A DNA stretch of 64,000 nucleotides from Ruminococcus difficilis (GCF_016680995.1 NZ_JAEQMG010000041.1:1-64000); one strand, 5' to 3'; positions 1-8,301 are shown, counted from the stretch's first letter. Translations and numbers: made by a program. Notes: a model not told the origin generated them from the letters alone.

Positions 1-99
1 CTGAACGTTAGGCTTGAAGGTTCTGTTGGAACGTCTGTGTGAGTGAGAGACCTTGATGCCGAATTTAACATCCTTGCCGCAAAAATCACATTTTGCCAT
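1..99 (-). CDS. rpmB: 50S ribosomal protein L28, 5' part only
   Basis: Component of the large ribosomal subunit. The window holds the first 33 codons on the minus strand; the rest lies beyond the left edge. The N-terminus [11 protein letters not shown] is typical of L28, with a CxxC pair that belongs to the zinc-binding form of the protein, followed by the basic SHSHRRSNR segment. An AGGAGG ribosome-binding site lies 7-8 bases ahead of the ATG. In Bacillus the gene sits near prkC/rsgA; here those genes are more than 50 kb away, so rpmB stands alone. Confidence 0.93.
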   Translation of the reverse strand, partial: MAKCDFCGKDVKFGIKVSHSHRRSNRTFKPNVQ

Positions 100-156
100 G
101 CTTGTACACCTCCTTTGAAAATCATAATATAAAGTAATACATACGTTAACTCGTTT

Positions 157-185
157 ATAATAGCAGAAATCTTTTTAAAATGCAA
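157..185 (-). promoter_or_regulatory. Sigma-A-type promoter of rpmB
   Basis: On the minus strand TTGCAT and TATTAT are separated by 17 bases, about 60 bases ahead of the rpmB start. It is back to back with the promoter of the peptidase gene on the plus strand. Confidence 0.65.
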
Positions 186-219
186 GTGTTTTTTCAAAAT
201 TTATTCTATCTTTTTCAAC

Positions 220-248
220 TTGCTATTTGTTTCGATTTATAGTATACT
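220..248 (+). promoter_or_regulatory. Sigma-A-type promoter of the M50 peptidase gene
   Basis: TTGCTA and TATACT with a 17-base spacer, about 45 bases before the likely start codon. The predicted transcript start is near 255. Confidence 0.6.
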
Positions 249-298
249 ATATTCTGTATTGATATGTAAATATAAGAATTGATAATTTGGTGATATTT

Positions 299-985
299 AT
301 GCTGTTCAGTTTACTCAGAGGTAATTTGGATTTCACCGCGGCTTTGACGCAGGTTCTCGCGATATTGGTGATCGTATTTCTTGTATTGCCGTTCCATGAA
401 TGGGCGCACGCGTTCACCGCGCTCAAGCTCGGCGATACTTCCGTCAAATACCGCGGCAGACTGACCCTCAATCCGATGGCGCATATCGATCCGTTCGGCG
501 CGCTGGCACTGCTGCTCTTCGGATTCGGTTGGGCAAAGCCCGTTCCGATTGATCCCCGTAATTTCAAGAACCCCAAGCTCGGTATGGGCATCGTCGCTTT
601 GATGGGTCCTGTCGCCAATATTGTTGCCGCGATCGTCGGCGGGCTGATCTTTCACGCGATTGCCGCGTTCGCGCCTGATTTTTTCGCCGGTGAGGGCTTC
701 GGTTACTATCTCGATCTGTTTTTGGTGTTCTATATCCAGATTAACGTCAGTCTTGCGGTATTCAACCTGCTTCCGATCCCGCCGCTCGACGGTTCCAAGA
801 TACTGTTCGTCTTTTTGCCGGACAGAGCGGTCGCGTGGTTCTATCGCTACCAGAACATCATCTCCATCGTGCTGATCGCGCTGTTATGGATGGGCGTGCT
901 GAGTGTTCCGCTCAACTTCCTGAGCAAATACGTGCTGACCTTTGTTAACTGGATCACATCACTGCCGTTTTCCTTTGTCAAATAA
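299..985 (+). CDS. Site-2 protease family (M50) membrane metallopeptidase
   Basis: Multi-pass membrane zinc protease of the short M50 class. The active-site motif HEWAHA (HExxH type) is near residue 33 inside the first hydrophobic region. A second conserved motif, NLLPIPPLDGS, follows near residue 160 and matches the NPxPPxDG signature that supplies the third zinc ligand in this family. Several other hydrophobic segments are present and no PDZ domain, so it is not RseP-like in architecture. The start is uncertain: ATG at 299 and GTG at 290 are both possible and neither has a strong ribosome-binding site. The substrate is unknown. It is followed after a repeat-bearing gap by scpA. Confidence 0.85.
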   Translation: MLFSLLRGNLDFTAALTQVLAILVIVFLVLPFHEWAHAFTALKLGDTSVKYRGRLTLNPMAHIDPFGALALLLFGFGWAKPVPIDPRNFKNPKLGMGIVALMGPVANIVAAIVGGLIFHAIAAFAPDFFAGEGFGYYLDLFLVFYIQINVSLAVFNLLPIPPLDGSKILFVFLPDRAVAWFYRYQNIISIVLIALLWMGVLSVPLNFLSKYVLTFVNWITSLPFSFVK

Positions 986-1000
986 ATCATAAATCTGTAG

Positions 1001-1082
1001 GGGAGGGGCTTGCTCCTCCCGAAATGGGCTTGCTCCTCCCGATATGTGCTTGCTCCTCTCGAAATGGACTTGCGCTATCCGG
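1001..1082. repeat. Tandem 20-bp repeat ahead of scpA
   Basis: Nearly four copies of a 20-bp unit of the form CTTGCTCCTCCCGAAATGGG begin at 1009, 1029, 1049 and 1069; the last is truncated and diverged. GGGAGG at 1001-1006 can pair with the CCTCCC of the first unit. A related single copy lies ahead of def near 47965-47990. Confidence 0.75.
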
Positions 1083-1121
1083 TATAAGAAACATCCCGTT
1101 AACGTTAATCATAGGAGTGGT

Positions 1122-1895
1122 ATGATGCCTGAACAAGAGAATAATCAGATCACCATCCTGCCCTCCGACGCAAACACGATGCAGGTCGGCGAAAAACAGT
1201 TGACCTATCACTTTGAGGTCTATGACGGTCCTTTGGATCTGTTGCTCACGCTGGTGATCAAGAATAAGATCGATATCTATGATATCGCGATCGCCGAGCT
1301 GCTCGAGCAGTATATGGAGCAGATCGAGCTGATGCGCGAGAATGAGATGGATATCGCCTCCGAATTCCTCGAGATGGCGTCCCGTCTGGTATATATCAAA
1401 TCCGCGATGCTCCTGCCCAAGTACGAGGATGAGGCGGAGGATCTGAAAAAAGAGCTCACCGGACAGCTGATCGAGTATCAGCAGTGTCGTGAGATCGCCC
1501 GTATGCTCGCTCCGATGGTGGACTTCGACACCTTCACCAAGTCACCGTCCAAGGTGGAGTTCGATCTGACCTATAACCGTATCCATGACCCGATGGATAT
1601 CTCCGCGGCGTATGTCAGCGCCGTCGGACGCGGACAGCGCAAGCTCCCGCCCGATCGTTCCGCGTTTGCTGGCATCGTCAGTAAAAAGATCGTATCCGTA
1701 TCGTCGCGTATCATCCACGTGATGCGCCGTCTGTGGCACGGCAGGACCGTGACCTACAAGGAGCTGTTTGAAGCCGGCAGCGGCAGAAGCGAGCTGGTTG
1801 CCACCTTCCTCGCGGTATTGGAGCTTGTCAAGGGCAAGCGCGTCCGTATCGAAGGCGACGGCGACGAAGCGATCGTCCATATGATAGAAAAGTAA
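1122..1895 (+). CDS. scpA: Segregation and condensation protein A
   Basis: Kleisin subunit that bridges the SMC heads in the bacterial condensin complex and works with ScpB in chromosome compaction and segregation. The N-terminal YHFEVYDGPLDLLLTLV stretch is the hallmark of ScpA and binds the SMC neck; the C-terminal winged-helix part (from about residue 190) includes the VTYKELFE segment. At 257 residues the length is normal. Two adjacent ATG codons (1122, 1125) follow an AGGAG site; the second has the better spacing. The gene is followed 12 bases later by scpB. Confidence 0.95.
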   Translation: MMPEQENNQITILPSDANTMQVGEKQLTYHFEVYDGPLDLLLTLVIKNKIDIYDIAIAELLEQYMEQIELMRENEMDIASEFLEMASRLVYIKSAMLLPKYEDEAEDLKKELTGQLIEYQQCREIARMLAPMVDFDTFTKSPSKVEFDLTYNRIHDPMDISAAYVSAVGRGQRKLPPDRSAFAGIVSKKIVSVSSRIIHVMRRLWHGRTVTYKELFEAGSGRSELVATFLAVLELVKGKRVRIEGDGDEAIVHMIEK

Positions 1896-1907
1896 GGAGG
1901 GATCATC

Positions 1908-2570
1908 GTGACAGAAAAAGAATATCGTTCCTCGATCGAGGCAATATTGTTCGCGGCGGGTGATCCCGTAGATATCAAACGCCTTTCTGAGGCGCTGGAG
2001 ATTCCCGAAAGCGCCGTCAAGACGCAGATGGATATTTTGATCGGCGAATATGCCGAGCTGGAGCGCGGTATCACCATCATTCAGCTCAATGACAGCTATC
2101 AGATGGTGTCCGTCAAGCAGTTCGCTCCGCAGGTGCGCAAGGCGATGGATCTCAGGCGCAACATCCCGCTTTCTCAGGCGGCGATGGAGGTGCTTGCCGT
2201 CATCGCGTACAACCAGCCTGTCACCAAGAGCTTTGTTGAGCAGGTGCGCGGCGTTGATTGCTCCGGCGTTATCGGCTCTTTGACGACAAAGGGTCTGATC
2301 GAAGAGAAGGGCAGACTGGAATTGCCCGGCAGACCGCTTCTCTACGGTACGACCGACCATTTCCTGCGCTGTTTCTCGATCCGCTCGCTGGACGAGCTGC
2401 CGCCTATCCCGAAGGATGAGGATAAGGGTGATCGCGGCAAACAGCTCAGTATCTTTGAAAATGAAAAGGAAGCTGAGAACGGTGAGACTTCTCAGCCTGA
2501 TGAAACCAACGACGATACTGTCACCGGTACGGTTGAGGAGATCGTCGCCGAAGCAGTAGAAGGTAAGTAA
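1908..2570 (+). CDS. scpB: Segregation and condensation protein B
   Basis: Winged-helix partner of ScpA in the SMC complex. The N-terminal half carries the family pattern SIEAILFAAGDPVDI, and the second winged helix contains AVIAYNQPVTKSFVEQVRGV followed by the glycine-rich GRPLLYGTT segment. The start is GTG, preceded by AAGGAGG at 1894-1900. Beyond about residue 165 the protein has an acidic, low-complexity tail. It is co-transcribed with scpA and with the membrane protein that follows one base after its stop. Confidence 0.95.
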   Translation: MTEKEYRSSIEAILFAAGDPVDIKRLSEALEIPESAVKTQMDILIGEYAELERGITIIQLNDSYQMVSVKQFAPQVRKAMDLRRNIPLSQAAMEVLAVIAYNQPVTKSFVEQVRGVDCSGVIGSLTTKGLIEEKGRLELPGRPLLYGTTDHFLRCFSIRSLDELPPIPKDEDKGDRGKQLSIFENEKEAENGETSQPDETNDDTVTGTVEEIVAEAVEGK

Positions 2571-2571
2571 C

Positions 2572-3234
2572 TTGGTAATCCTGTATATATTACTGGGGAT
2601 CCTCTTGCTGATCTTTCTCATTTCGCTGATCCGGGTTCAGGTGTTCCTGTTGTATTCGGAGGATCTGACCCTCTCCTTGAAGATTCTTTTCTTTAAGATC
2701 AAGCTCCTCCCGCAGGACGAAACCAAGAAGAAAGAAAAGAAGCCGAAAAAGGAAAAGAAGCCGAATAAGAAGAAAAAGAAGGAAGAGGAAAAACCGGAGA
2801 AGGATAAAAAAGAAGAGGAAAAAAAGCCATCCTTCCTCGCAAAGCTCAAGGATAAGCACGGCGTCACGGGGCTGATCGAGCTGTTCCGCTCGTTGGCGAA
2901 CATTGCGACAGGTATGCTCAAGGGCATCTTTTCTCATGTCGTGTTCGAGAAGCTCGACGTCGGTATTATGCTGTCGGGTGAGGACGCCGCAACGGTCGCG
3001 CTGACCTACGGCAAGGTGTGTTCCGCGCTCTATCCCTCCATCAATATCTTAGCTTCGGCTACGGTGTGCAGGGATTACAATATCAGCATCGAGCCGGTAT
3101 TCGATCCCGAAAAGCCCACCGAGGTCTACGCGGATATCCATGTATACCTGCGCATCATCTTTGTCCTCGGCGCGGCGCTCAAGGCAGGCTTCAGATTCCT
3201 GATCCTGTTCCTGAAAGCAAAATTTAAGAAATAA
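2572..3234 (+). CDS. DUF2953 membrane-associated protein
   Basis: Protein of 220 residues with an N-terminal hydrophobic helix (about residues 2-22), then a very Lys/Glu-rich stretch around residues 50-88, then a globular part and a hydrophobic C-terminal segment. This order and its place between scpB and ytfJ match the DUF2953 family found in the same position in spore-forming Firmicutes. The function is unknown. The start appears to be TTG at 2572, immediately after the scpB stop, with GGTAAG upstream as a weak ribosome-binding site. The charged stretch is low in complexity and may be a flexible linker. Confidence 0.75.
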   Translation: MVILYILLGILLLIFLISLIRVQVFLLYSEDLTLSLKILFFKIKLLPQDETKKKEKKPKKEKKPNKKKKKEEEKPEKDKKEEEKKPSFLAKLKDKHGVTGLIELFRSLANIATGMLKGIFSHVVFEKLDVGIMLSGEDAATVALTYGKVCSALYPSINILASATVCRDYNISIEPVFDPEKPTEVYADIHVYLRIIFVLGAALKAGFRFLILFLKAKFKK

Positions 3235-3293
3235 TTTGTTGTGAAAACATTTTCTCGGCAATTACAAAGATATCATAAAAAGGAGATGTAATT

Positions 3294-3710
3294 ATGAGTG
3301 ACCATCCTATCAACAGTTTAATGGATACCTCTATGAGAAAAATCAAGGAAATGATCGACGTCAACAGCATCATCGGCGATCCGATCACCACTCCCGACGG
3401 TACGGTGATCATTCCCGTTTCCAAGGTGACCTACGGCTTTGCGTCCGGCGGCTCCGATCTGCCGACCAAAAAGGAGAATCGTGATTGCTTCGGCGGCGGT
3501 TCCGGCGCGGGCGTTACGATCCAGCCTCTTGGATTTCTCAGCATCAGCAAGGGCGTTACCAAGTTCATCCCGATCGAAAAGTATGACGGCGCTGCCGATC
3601 GTATCGTCGGTATGATCCCCGAAGCGTTCGATAAGATCTCATCCTTTATCAAGAAGGATAAAGACGACAAGACCGACCTCGAGAACGATCTCGACAAGTT
3701 TGAGGCTTGA
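3294..3710 (+). CDS. ytfJ: GerW/YtfJ family sporulation protein
   Basis: Small protein (138 residues) of the YtfJ/GerW family, known in Bacillus as a spore protein needed for normal germination. Diagnostic segments are the N-terminal NSLMDTSMRKIKEMIDVN, then GDPITTPDGTVIIPVSKVT, and the glycine-rich GGGSGAGVTIQPLGFLSI. An AAAGGAG site sits 8 bases before the ATG. The location after DUF2953 and before a DacF-like carboxypeptidase is the usual one and supports a sporulation role in this organism or its recent ancestors. Confidence 0.88.
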   Translation: MSDHPINSLMDTSMRKIKEMIDVNSIIGDPITTPDGTVIIPVSKVTYGFASGGSDLPTKKENRDCFGGGSGAGVTIQPLGFLSISKGVTKFIPIEKYDGAADRIVGMIPEAFDKISSFIKKDKDDKTDLENDLDKFEA

Positions 3711-3816
3711 TCATAACAACCATCAAGATAAGGCAGCTTGACTGTATCATCCTTTGATAAAGGCTGAGCGCATCATAAATTTCCCGTATCTCTCATAAGA
3801 TATATCGGGTGATTCG

Positions 3817-4932
3817 ATGAAAAAGCTATTCTCTTTGCTGCTGTCATGGTTGATCTGCGTCCTTTCGACTCTTTCCGTTCACGCGGAAGAGGTTCCCGTT
3901 GCCGCCGCGGCATATGTGCTGTACTGTCCGGATAACGGAAAGATCCTTTTGTCTCAGAACGCCGATCAACAGCTCCCGATGGCGTCGACCACCAAGATCA
4001 TGACGACCCTGCTGACGCTCGAAGAAGCCGCGGTCGATAATCGCGTGGTGGAATTCACCGATGAAATGGCCGCCGAGGGCAGCTCCATGTACCTCAAAAA
4101 AGGGGAGAAGGTCACGCTCTATGACCTTGCCGTCGGCATGATGATGCAGTCGGGCAACGACGCCGCCAATGCCGCCGCGATCGCGATATCAGGCAGTACG
4201 GAGGCTTTCGCTGACTTGATGAATGAGAAGGCGGCTGTGATCGGGATGAAGCATACCCGATTCGTCACACCCAGCGGGTTGGATGACGATCTGCATTATT
4301 CCACCGCCTATGATATGGCGCTGTTGATGGCGTATGCCATGCGGAATGAGGATTTTGCCTTCATCACCTCGCAGACCTCGATGGAAGTGCGTTTCATCTA
4401 TCCCGCCGACAAGTTCATCACCTATCCGAACCACAACAAGCTGCTGAGGATGTACAAGGATTGTATCGGCGGCAAAACCGGTTTTACGGATCAGGCAGGG
4501 CGATGTCTTGTCACCGCGGCACGACGCGACGATCTCACCCTGATCGCCGTCACGCTCAATGACCGCAGTGATTGGGGCGACCACACCGAGCTGTATGAAG
4601 AGGGCTTTTCGCGCTATAAAGCGATGACGGTCGATACAGACAGGGATTCCATCGGCGTAGTCGGAGGAGAAGCGGATTCCGTTTCCCTGAACACGGAGGA
4701 GATTCGTGTTGTCGTACCCGCCGATGCGGAGGACGTTTCCACACAGGTCTATCTGCCTGTGTTTCTGTATGCTCCGATTGCGGAGGATATGTGTGTCGGA
4801 AAGGTCGTCTGTACCGCTGACGGAGAGGTGTTGTCACAAGCGCCGATCAAAACGGCGCAAGCCGTCGATCAGGATCATCAAAAACGAAGTTTATTCACAT
4901 ATATAAAGGATTTGTTACATTGGCACAGTTAG
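3817..4932 (+). CDS. dacF: D-alanyl-D-alanine carboxypeptidase, DacF-like
   Basis: Penicillin-binding protein of peptidase family S11 that trims the terminal D-Ala from peptidoglycan stem peptides outside the membrane. A signal peptide covers about residues 1-23 (ending HAEE). The three catalytic motifs are SxxK at S57-K60 (STTK), SGN at 112-114 and KTG at 220-222. A C-terminal PBP5-like beta domain follows from about residue 265. DacF is a sporulation-phase enzyme in Bacillus, which suits the ytfJ neighbour. The last four codons overlap the start of rluB, so the two are translated together. Confidence 0.92.
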   Translation: MKKLFSLLLSWLICVLSTLSVHAEEVPVAAAAYVLYCPDNGKILLSQNADQQLPMASTTKIMTTLLTLEEAAVDNRVVEFTDEMAAEGSSMYLKKGEKVTLYDLAVGMMMQSGNDAANAAAIAISGSTEAFADLMNEKAAVIGMKHTRFVTPSGLDDDLHYSTAYDMALLMAYAMRNEDFAFITSQTSMEVRFIYPADKFITYPNHNKLLRMYKDCIGGKTGFTDQAGRCLVTAARRDDLTLIAVTLNDRSDWGDHTELYEEGFSRYKAMTVDTDRDSIGVVGGEADSVSLNTEEIRVVVPADAEDVSTQVYLPVFLYAPIAEDMCVGKVVCTADGEVLSQAPIKTAQAVDQDHQKRSLFTYIKDLLHWHS

Positions 4933-5687
4933 TCAGATTGCAGAAAATGCTCGCCGACTGCGGCGTTGCTTCGCGCAGAAAAAGTGAAGAAATGATCGCG
5001 GCAGGCAGGGTGCGCGTCAACGGCAAAGTCGCTCAGATCGGCGACAAGGTCGACCCGCGCCGTGATAAGGTCTATGTCGGCAAGCGCCGTGTCACCGGCA
5101 CAGCCAAACCGAAGGTTCGCTATATCATGCTCAACAAGCCGCGCGGCGTGCTCACCACGATGAGCGATGAGCGCGGCAGAAAGTGCGTCGCGGATCTGAT
5201 CAAGGATATCGACGTTCGGCTTTATCCCGTCGGCAGACTTGATCGTGACAGCGAGGGTATGCTCCTGATGACCAATGACGGCGAGTTTGCCAACCATGTC
5301 ATGCACCCGAAAAAGCATGTCAACAAGGTCTACCGCGTGACCGTGCGCCCGAATATCAATGATGAACAGGTCGCGAAGCTCGAAAGCGGCGTTGTCATCG
5401 ACGGCAGAAAGACCGCGCCCGCGCAGGTGCGCGTCGTCAGCCGTGACAAGGATAACGAGCGCTGTATCCTCGAGATCGTTATCCGCGAGGGCAGGAACCG
5501 CCAGATCCGCAAGATGTGTGATGCGGTCGGGCTGGAGGTCGCGCGATTGAAGCGGATCGCCATCGGCGGCGTCAAGCTCGGCAAGTTGCGTTCGGGCATG
5601 TACCGTGACCTGACCGATATCGAGGTGCGCAAATTATCCGCCGACCCCAATCCCAACCCTGATTTTGATATCAATGAACTGATGTAG
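4920..5687 (+). CDS. rluB: Pseudouridine synthase, RluB family
   Basis: RNA pseudouridine synthase acting on 23S rRNA. The N-terminal S4 RNA-binding domain has the pattern RLQKMLADCGVASRR; the catalytic domain carries GRLDRDSEGMLLMTNDG, in which the Asp of GRLD is the nucleophile, and ends with EGRNRQIRKMCDAVG. The start is TTG at 4920, inside the end of dacF, with AAAGGA about 10 bases upstream; no ATG lies in a useful place. The family could also be called RsuA/RluB/E/F; the length of 255 favours RluB. Confidence 0.92.
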   Translation: MAQLVRLQKMLADCGVASRRKSEEMIAAGRVRVNGKVAQIGDKVDPRRDKVYVGKRRVTGTAKPKVRYIMLNKPRGVLTTMSDERGRKCVADLIKDIDVRLYPVGRLDRDSEGMLLMTNDGEFANHVMHPKKHVNKVYRVTVRPNINDEQVAKLESGVVIDGRKTAPAQVRVVSRDKDNERCILEIVIREGRNRQIRKMCDAVGLEVARLKRIAIGGVKLGKLRSGMYRDLTDIEVRKLSADPNPNPDFDINELM

Positions 5688-5712
5688 GGGAGAGGTTCTC
5701 TCAGTTCCGTTC

Positions 5713-5819
5713 GTTAAGAAGGCTCCTTTTGGTAAAAGGAGCTGTCGCGCGACACGAGTGTCGGGTGACTGAGGAATTGTATCAAATGATCGAGCATTCG
5801 CGAGATACATTTTCTTAAC
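5713..5819. repeat. Family A structured repeat, copy 1
   Basis: Bounded by GTTAAGAA and TTCTTAAC, which are inverted copies of one another. Inside are a hairpin (GGCTCCTTTT-GGT-AAAAGGAGC), a second hairpin built on TGTCGCGCGACAC, then TGAGGAATTGTATCA and a third short element TGATCGAGCATTCGCGAGATACA. Lies between rluB and an orphan small gene. Confidence 0.8.
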
Positions 5820-5888
5820 GCAACGACATTGGGCGCAATCTTTCTGTTTTGGCTTATTCTAAAATAATATTTCTAACGGAGAACGATC

Positions 5889-6242
5889 ATGCTCGTAGTC
5901 AAACCCGATCCGAAAAATGAACAGAGTGACAAAAAGACGCTGAACGCCTTTTTGGATGACGCTCCCTGCGGCTATATCCGCTTTCATCACCGCGGCTACA
6001 TCATCGTCGTGGACGAGCTGTTGCCGCTGCCGGAGGATCCGGAGCATATCGACAAGCCGACCTATGCGATCCTCGACACGATCATCCGCGCCATCGGCTC
6101 CTATGGGCTGAATCACTCCTGCTATTATTTTGAGTGTGCTGATCCGGTGCTGTATCCGACATTGGAGGCACTGCGCTTTACGGTCAAGGACGGCATGGCA
6201 AAAAGCGATCTGTCCAAAATACTGAACCATTCACACGATTGA
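5889..6242 (+). CDS. Small protein of unknown function
   Basis: A 117-residue acidic protein that I do not recognise. It has a good start (ATG with GGAG 8 bases upstream), codon use like its neighbours and no signal peptide or membrane segment. Hydrophobic strand GYIIVVDELLP near residue 40 and a helix-like TYAILDTIIRAIGSYGL near residue 62 suggest a compact alpha/beta fold; the C-terminal YPTLEALRF segment slightly recalls the end of acetyltransferase-like domains, but no acetyl-CoA motif is visible. It is a single-gene unit bracketed by two family A repeats. Confidence 0.65.
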   Translation: MLVVKPDPKNEQSDKKTLNAFLDDAPCGYIRFHHRGYIIVVDELLPLPEDPEHIDKPTYAILDTIIRAIGSYGLNHSCYYFECADPVLYPTLEALRFTVKDGMAKSDLSKILNHSHD

Positions 6243-6270
6243 TCCTACCGCTCCCCGGAAAGGTAATATC

Positions 6271-6377
6271 ATTAAGTTAAGAAGGCTCCTTTTGGTAAAA
6301 GGAGCTGTCCCTGAACAGGGACTGAGGAATTGTATCAATTGATCGAGCATCAGCGAGATACGATTTCTTAACTTAAT
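6271..6377. repeat. Family A structured repeat, copy 2
   Basis: Best preserved copy. The ends ATTAAGTTAAGAA and TTCTTAACTTAAT are perfect inverted repeats. Internal order: GGCTCCTTTT hairpin, TGTCCCTGAACAGGGAC hairpin, TGAGGAATTGTATCA, then GAGCATCAGCGAGATAC. The 343-base gap in which it lies holds otherwise only a terminator and the promoter of the next operon. Confidence 0.85.
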
Positions 6378-6383
6378 GACATT

Positions 6384-6409
6384 GCCCCGTGAAGGGGGCT
6401 TTTTCTTTT
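6384..6409 (+). terminator. Rho-independent terminator
   Basis: GCCCC-6-GGGGC stem followed by TTTTTCTTTTG. It would end the transcript of the orphan small gene, after the family A repeat. Confidence 0.6.
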
Positions 6410-6498
6410 GTTTTTTGATACGGATACACTCGATTGACGCGGCAAATGATATCCTGTGTTTATCTCAAAGGTTTCAACAGATATTTCTTGTTTTCCCC

Positions 6499-6527
6499 TT
6501 GCTATTTTGGAATGGTTGTAATATAAT
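6499..6527 (+). promoter_or_regulatory. Promoter of the carboxyltransferase operon
   Basis: TTGCTA and TATAAT with a 17-base spacer, about 58 bases before the chosen start at 6586. Confidence 0.7.
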
Positions 6528-6585
6528 ATAAAATGAAGATTTATGTGGCACAGGTTTATCGGTGTGCCTGTTAGGAGGAATGTTT

Positions 6586-7869
6586 GTGGGAGTTGAAAAG
6601 TATTCATCCTACGATGTATTGAACGCCTTTTTTGATGAGGGCAGCTTTAACGAGACCGACGCGTATTTAAAGGGCGATTCGGGTGAAGCGGAGGCGGTCA
6701 CCGGCTACGGTACCGTCGAGGGCGTCAACGTCTACGCGTTCGCGCAGAATGTCGACGTCTGCGGCGGCGCGATGAGCAGGGCGCAGTCCAAGAAGATCAC
6801 CGAGCTCTATGATCTGGCGCTGAAAACCGGCGCTCCCGTGATCGGCTTCTACAATTCCGTCGGCGGCAGACTGGAGCAGAAATATGAGCTTCTCTCCGCG
6901 TACGGCGAGATATTGAGAAAGTCATCGAAGCTGAGCGGTATCGTCCCGCAGATCTCCGTCATTCTCGGCAGCTGCATGGGTACCTCGGCGCTGATCGCGT
7001 CAGCCGCCGACTTTATCATCATGGAGAAAGACGCGAAGCTGAGCGTCGATACGATCGGCGACAAGGCTTCTGCGCAGGATAATCTGGAAGCGGGCGCTGT
7101 TTCCTTTATCTGTGAAGGGTATGAGGCATGTGTGGATCAGGCGAAGGCATTGCTCGCATATCTCCCGGCAAACAACCTCGAGCCCGCTCCCGCGTTTGAG
7201 CCGATCCCCGCGTATGCCGAGCCGGATAAGCTGCCCAAGTACTTTGCCGATGAGGATTCGCTTCTCTGTGTCGGCGGCGGTTACGGCGAGCCTGTCTGTA
7301 CCGCGTTCGGCAGGGTGAACGGCTATCCTGTCGGTATCATCGTCACCAAGGGCGGCGTGATCTCTGCTGACGGCGCCAAAAAGATGACAAAGCATGTTCG
7401 CTTCTGCGACGCGTTCTCGATCCCGCTGATCACCATCGTTGACGCGGAAAAGTTCGAGAATCTCTCCGACGCCTCCAAGTTGATCTCGACCTATGCCGAC
7501 GCTACCGCCGTCAAGATCTCGATCATCTCCGGTACCGCGGTAGGAGCGGTCTATATCGCGCTGGCGGGTTCGACCGCGGGCGCTGATCTGGTCTACGCAC
7601 TGGATGACGCGATCGTATCTCCCATCGCTCCCAAGGCGGCGGCGTTCATCCTCGACAACAGTATCGCCGACGCTCCCGCGGCAGAACAGGATCAGCTCGC
7701 GATGGAGTATGTCAAGGCGAATCTCACCGCGGTCAAAGCGGCTGAGGACGGTTATATCGACGATATCGTCGAACCCGACACGCTGCGCGATAAGCTGACC
7801 GGCGCGATCGAGATCTTGCTGAGCAAGCGCGTATCCACCTTGCCCAAGAAGCATACGACGAAAGTATAA
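6586..7869 (+). CDS. Acyl-CoA carboxyltransferase-domain protein, short and divergent
   Basis: Member of the biotin-dependent carboxyltransferase fold (as in the 12S subunit of transcarboxylase, MmdA and PccB), which moves CO2 between biotin and an acyl-CoA. Recognisable parts are GAPVIGFYNSVGGRLEQ with SVILGSCMGTSALIAS in the N-domain, and GYPVGIIVTKGGVISADGAKK with GTAVGAVYIALAG in the C-domain. The protein has 427 residues against roughly 510-520 for the usual family, with a shortened N-domain, so the acyl-CoA substrate is uncertain. The start is GTG at 6586, seven bases after AGGAGG; an in-frame ATG at 6580 touches the ribosome-binding site and is less likely. First gene of an operon with a biotin carrier and a 5S/OadA-type subunit. 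Confidence 0.8.
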   Translation: MGVEKYSSYDVLNAFFDEGSFNETDAYLKGDSGEAEAVTGYGTVEGVNVYAFAQNVDVCGGAMSRAQSKKITELYDLALKTGAPVIGFYNSVGGRLEQKYELLSAYGEILRKSSKLSGIVPQISVILGSCMGTSALIASAADFIIMEKDAKLSVDTIGDKASAQDNLEAGAVSFICEGYEACVDQAKALLAYLPANNLEPAPAFEPIPAYAEPDKLPKYFADEDSLLCVGGGYGEPVCTAFGRVNGYPVGIIVTKGGVISADGAKKMTKHVRFCDAFSIPLITIVDAEKFENLSDASKLISTYADATAVKISIISGTAVGAVYIALAGSTAGADLVYALDDAIVSPIAPKAAAFILDNSIADAPAAEQDQLAMEYVKANLTAVKAAEDGYIDDIVEPDTLRDKLTGAIEILLSKRVSTLPKKHTTKV

Positions 7870-7932
7870 TAGCGGTCGCACAACGCGCGATCCTTTCGAT
7901 CTGATAAACTATAGAAATATGAGGTAACGATT

Positions 7933-8301
7933 ATGAAGAATCTGAGAATCACCGTTAACGGTGTCGCATATGACGTACAGGTAGAAGAGCTGGGCGCTGA
8001 CGCCGCTCCCGCTCCGGCGCCTGCCGCTGCTCCCAAAAAGACTCCCGCTCATGTGAAAGCCGCCCCCAAAAAGGTATCTGTCGGCGCGGGTGAAAAGGTC
8101 GCCGCGCCCATGCCCGGCACGATCGTATCCGTCAACGTGTCCGACGGTCAGTCCGTCAAGAAGGGCGACGTCCTCGTTGTTTTAGAGGCGATGAAGATGG
8201 AGAACGAGATCAAGGCGCCTAAGGACGGCACCGTCACCGGTATCTCCGTCAGCAAAGGCGAGAGTGTAGACACCGGCGCGACCCTCGTGACCATAGGCTA
8301 A
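7933..8301 (+). CDS. Biotin carboxyl carrier protein
   Basis: Carrier subunit of 122 residues. The C-terminal biotinyl domain has EAMKMENEI with the biotinylated lysine at residue 88, preceded by [10 protein letters not shown]. An Ala/Pro/Lys-rich linker (about residues 26-50) joins it to a short N-terminal segment. This layout is that of the 1.3S transcarboxylase subunit or of OadG/MmdC-linked carriers. It sits between the acyl-CoA carboxyltransferase gene and the pyruvate/oxaloacetate carboxyltransferase gene, and presumably shuttles the carboxyl group between the two. Confidence 0.93.
   Translation: MKNLRITVNGVAYDVQVEELGADAAPAPAPAAAPKKTPAHVKAAPKKVSVGAGEKVAAPMPGTIVSVNVSDGQSVKKGDVLVVLEAMKMENEIKAPKDGTVTGISVSKGESVDTGATLVTIG

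Noticed and set aside
1542..2621. A 359-codon minus-strand open frame across scpA and scpB
   Set aside because: Both sense-strand genes are certain and overlap it fully; the translated sequence is rich in Arg/His/Asp as usual for antisense frames in this base composition.
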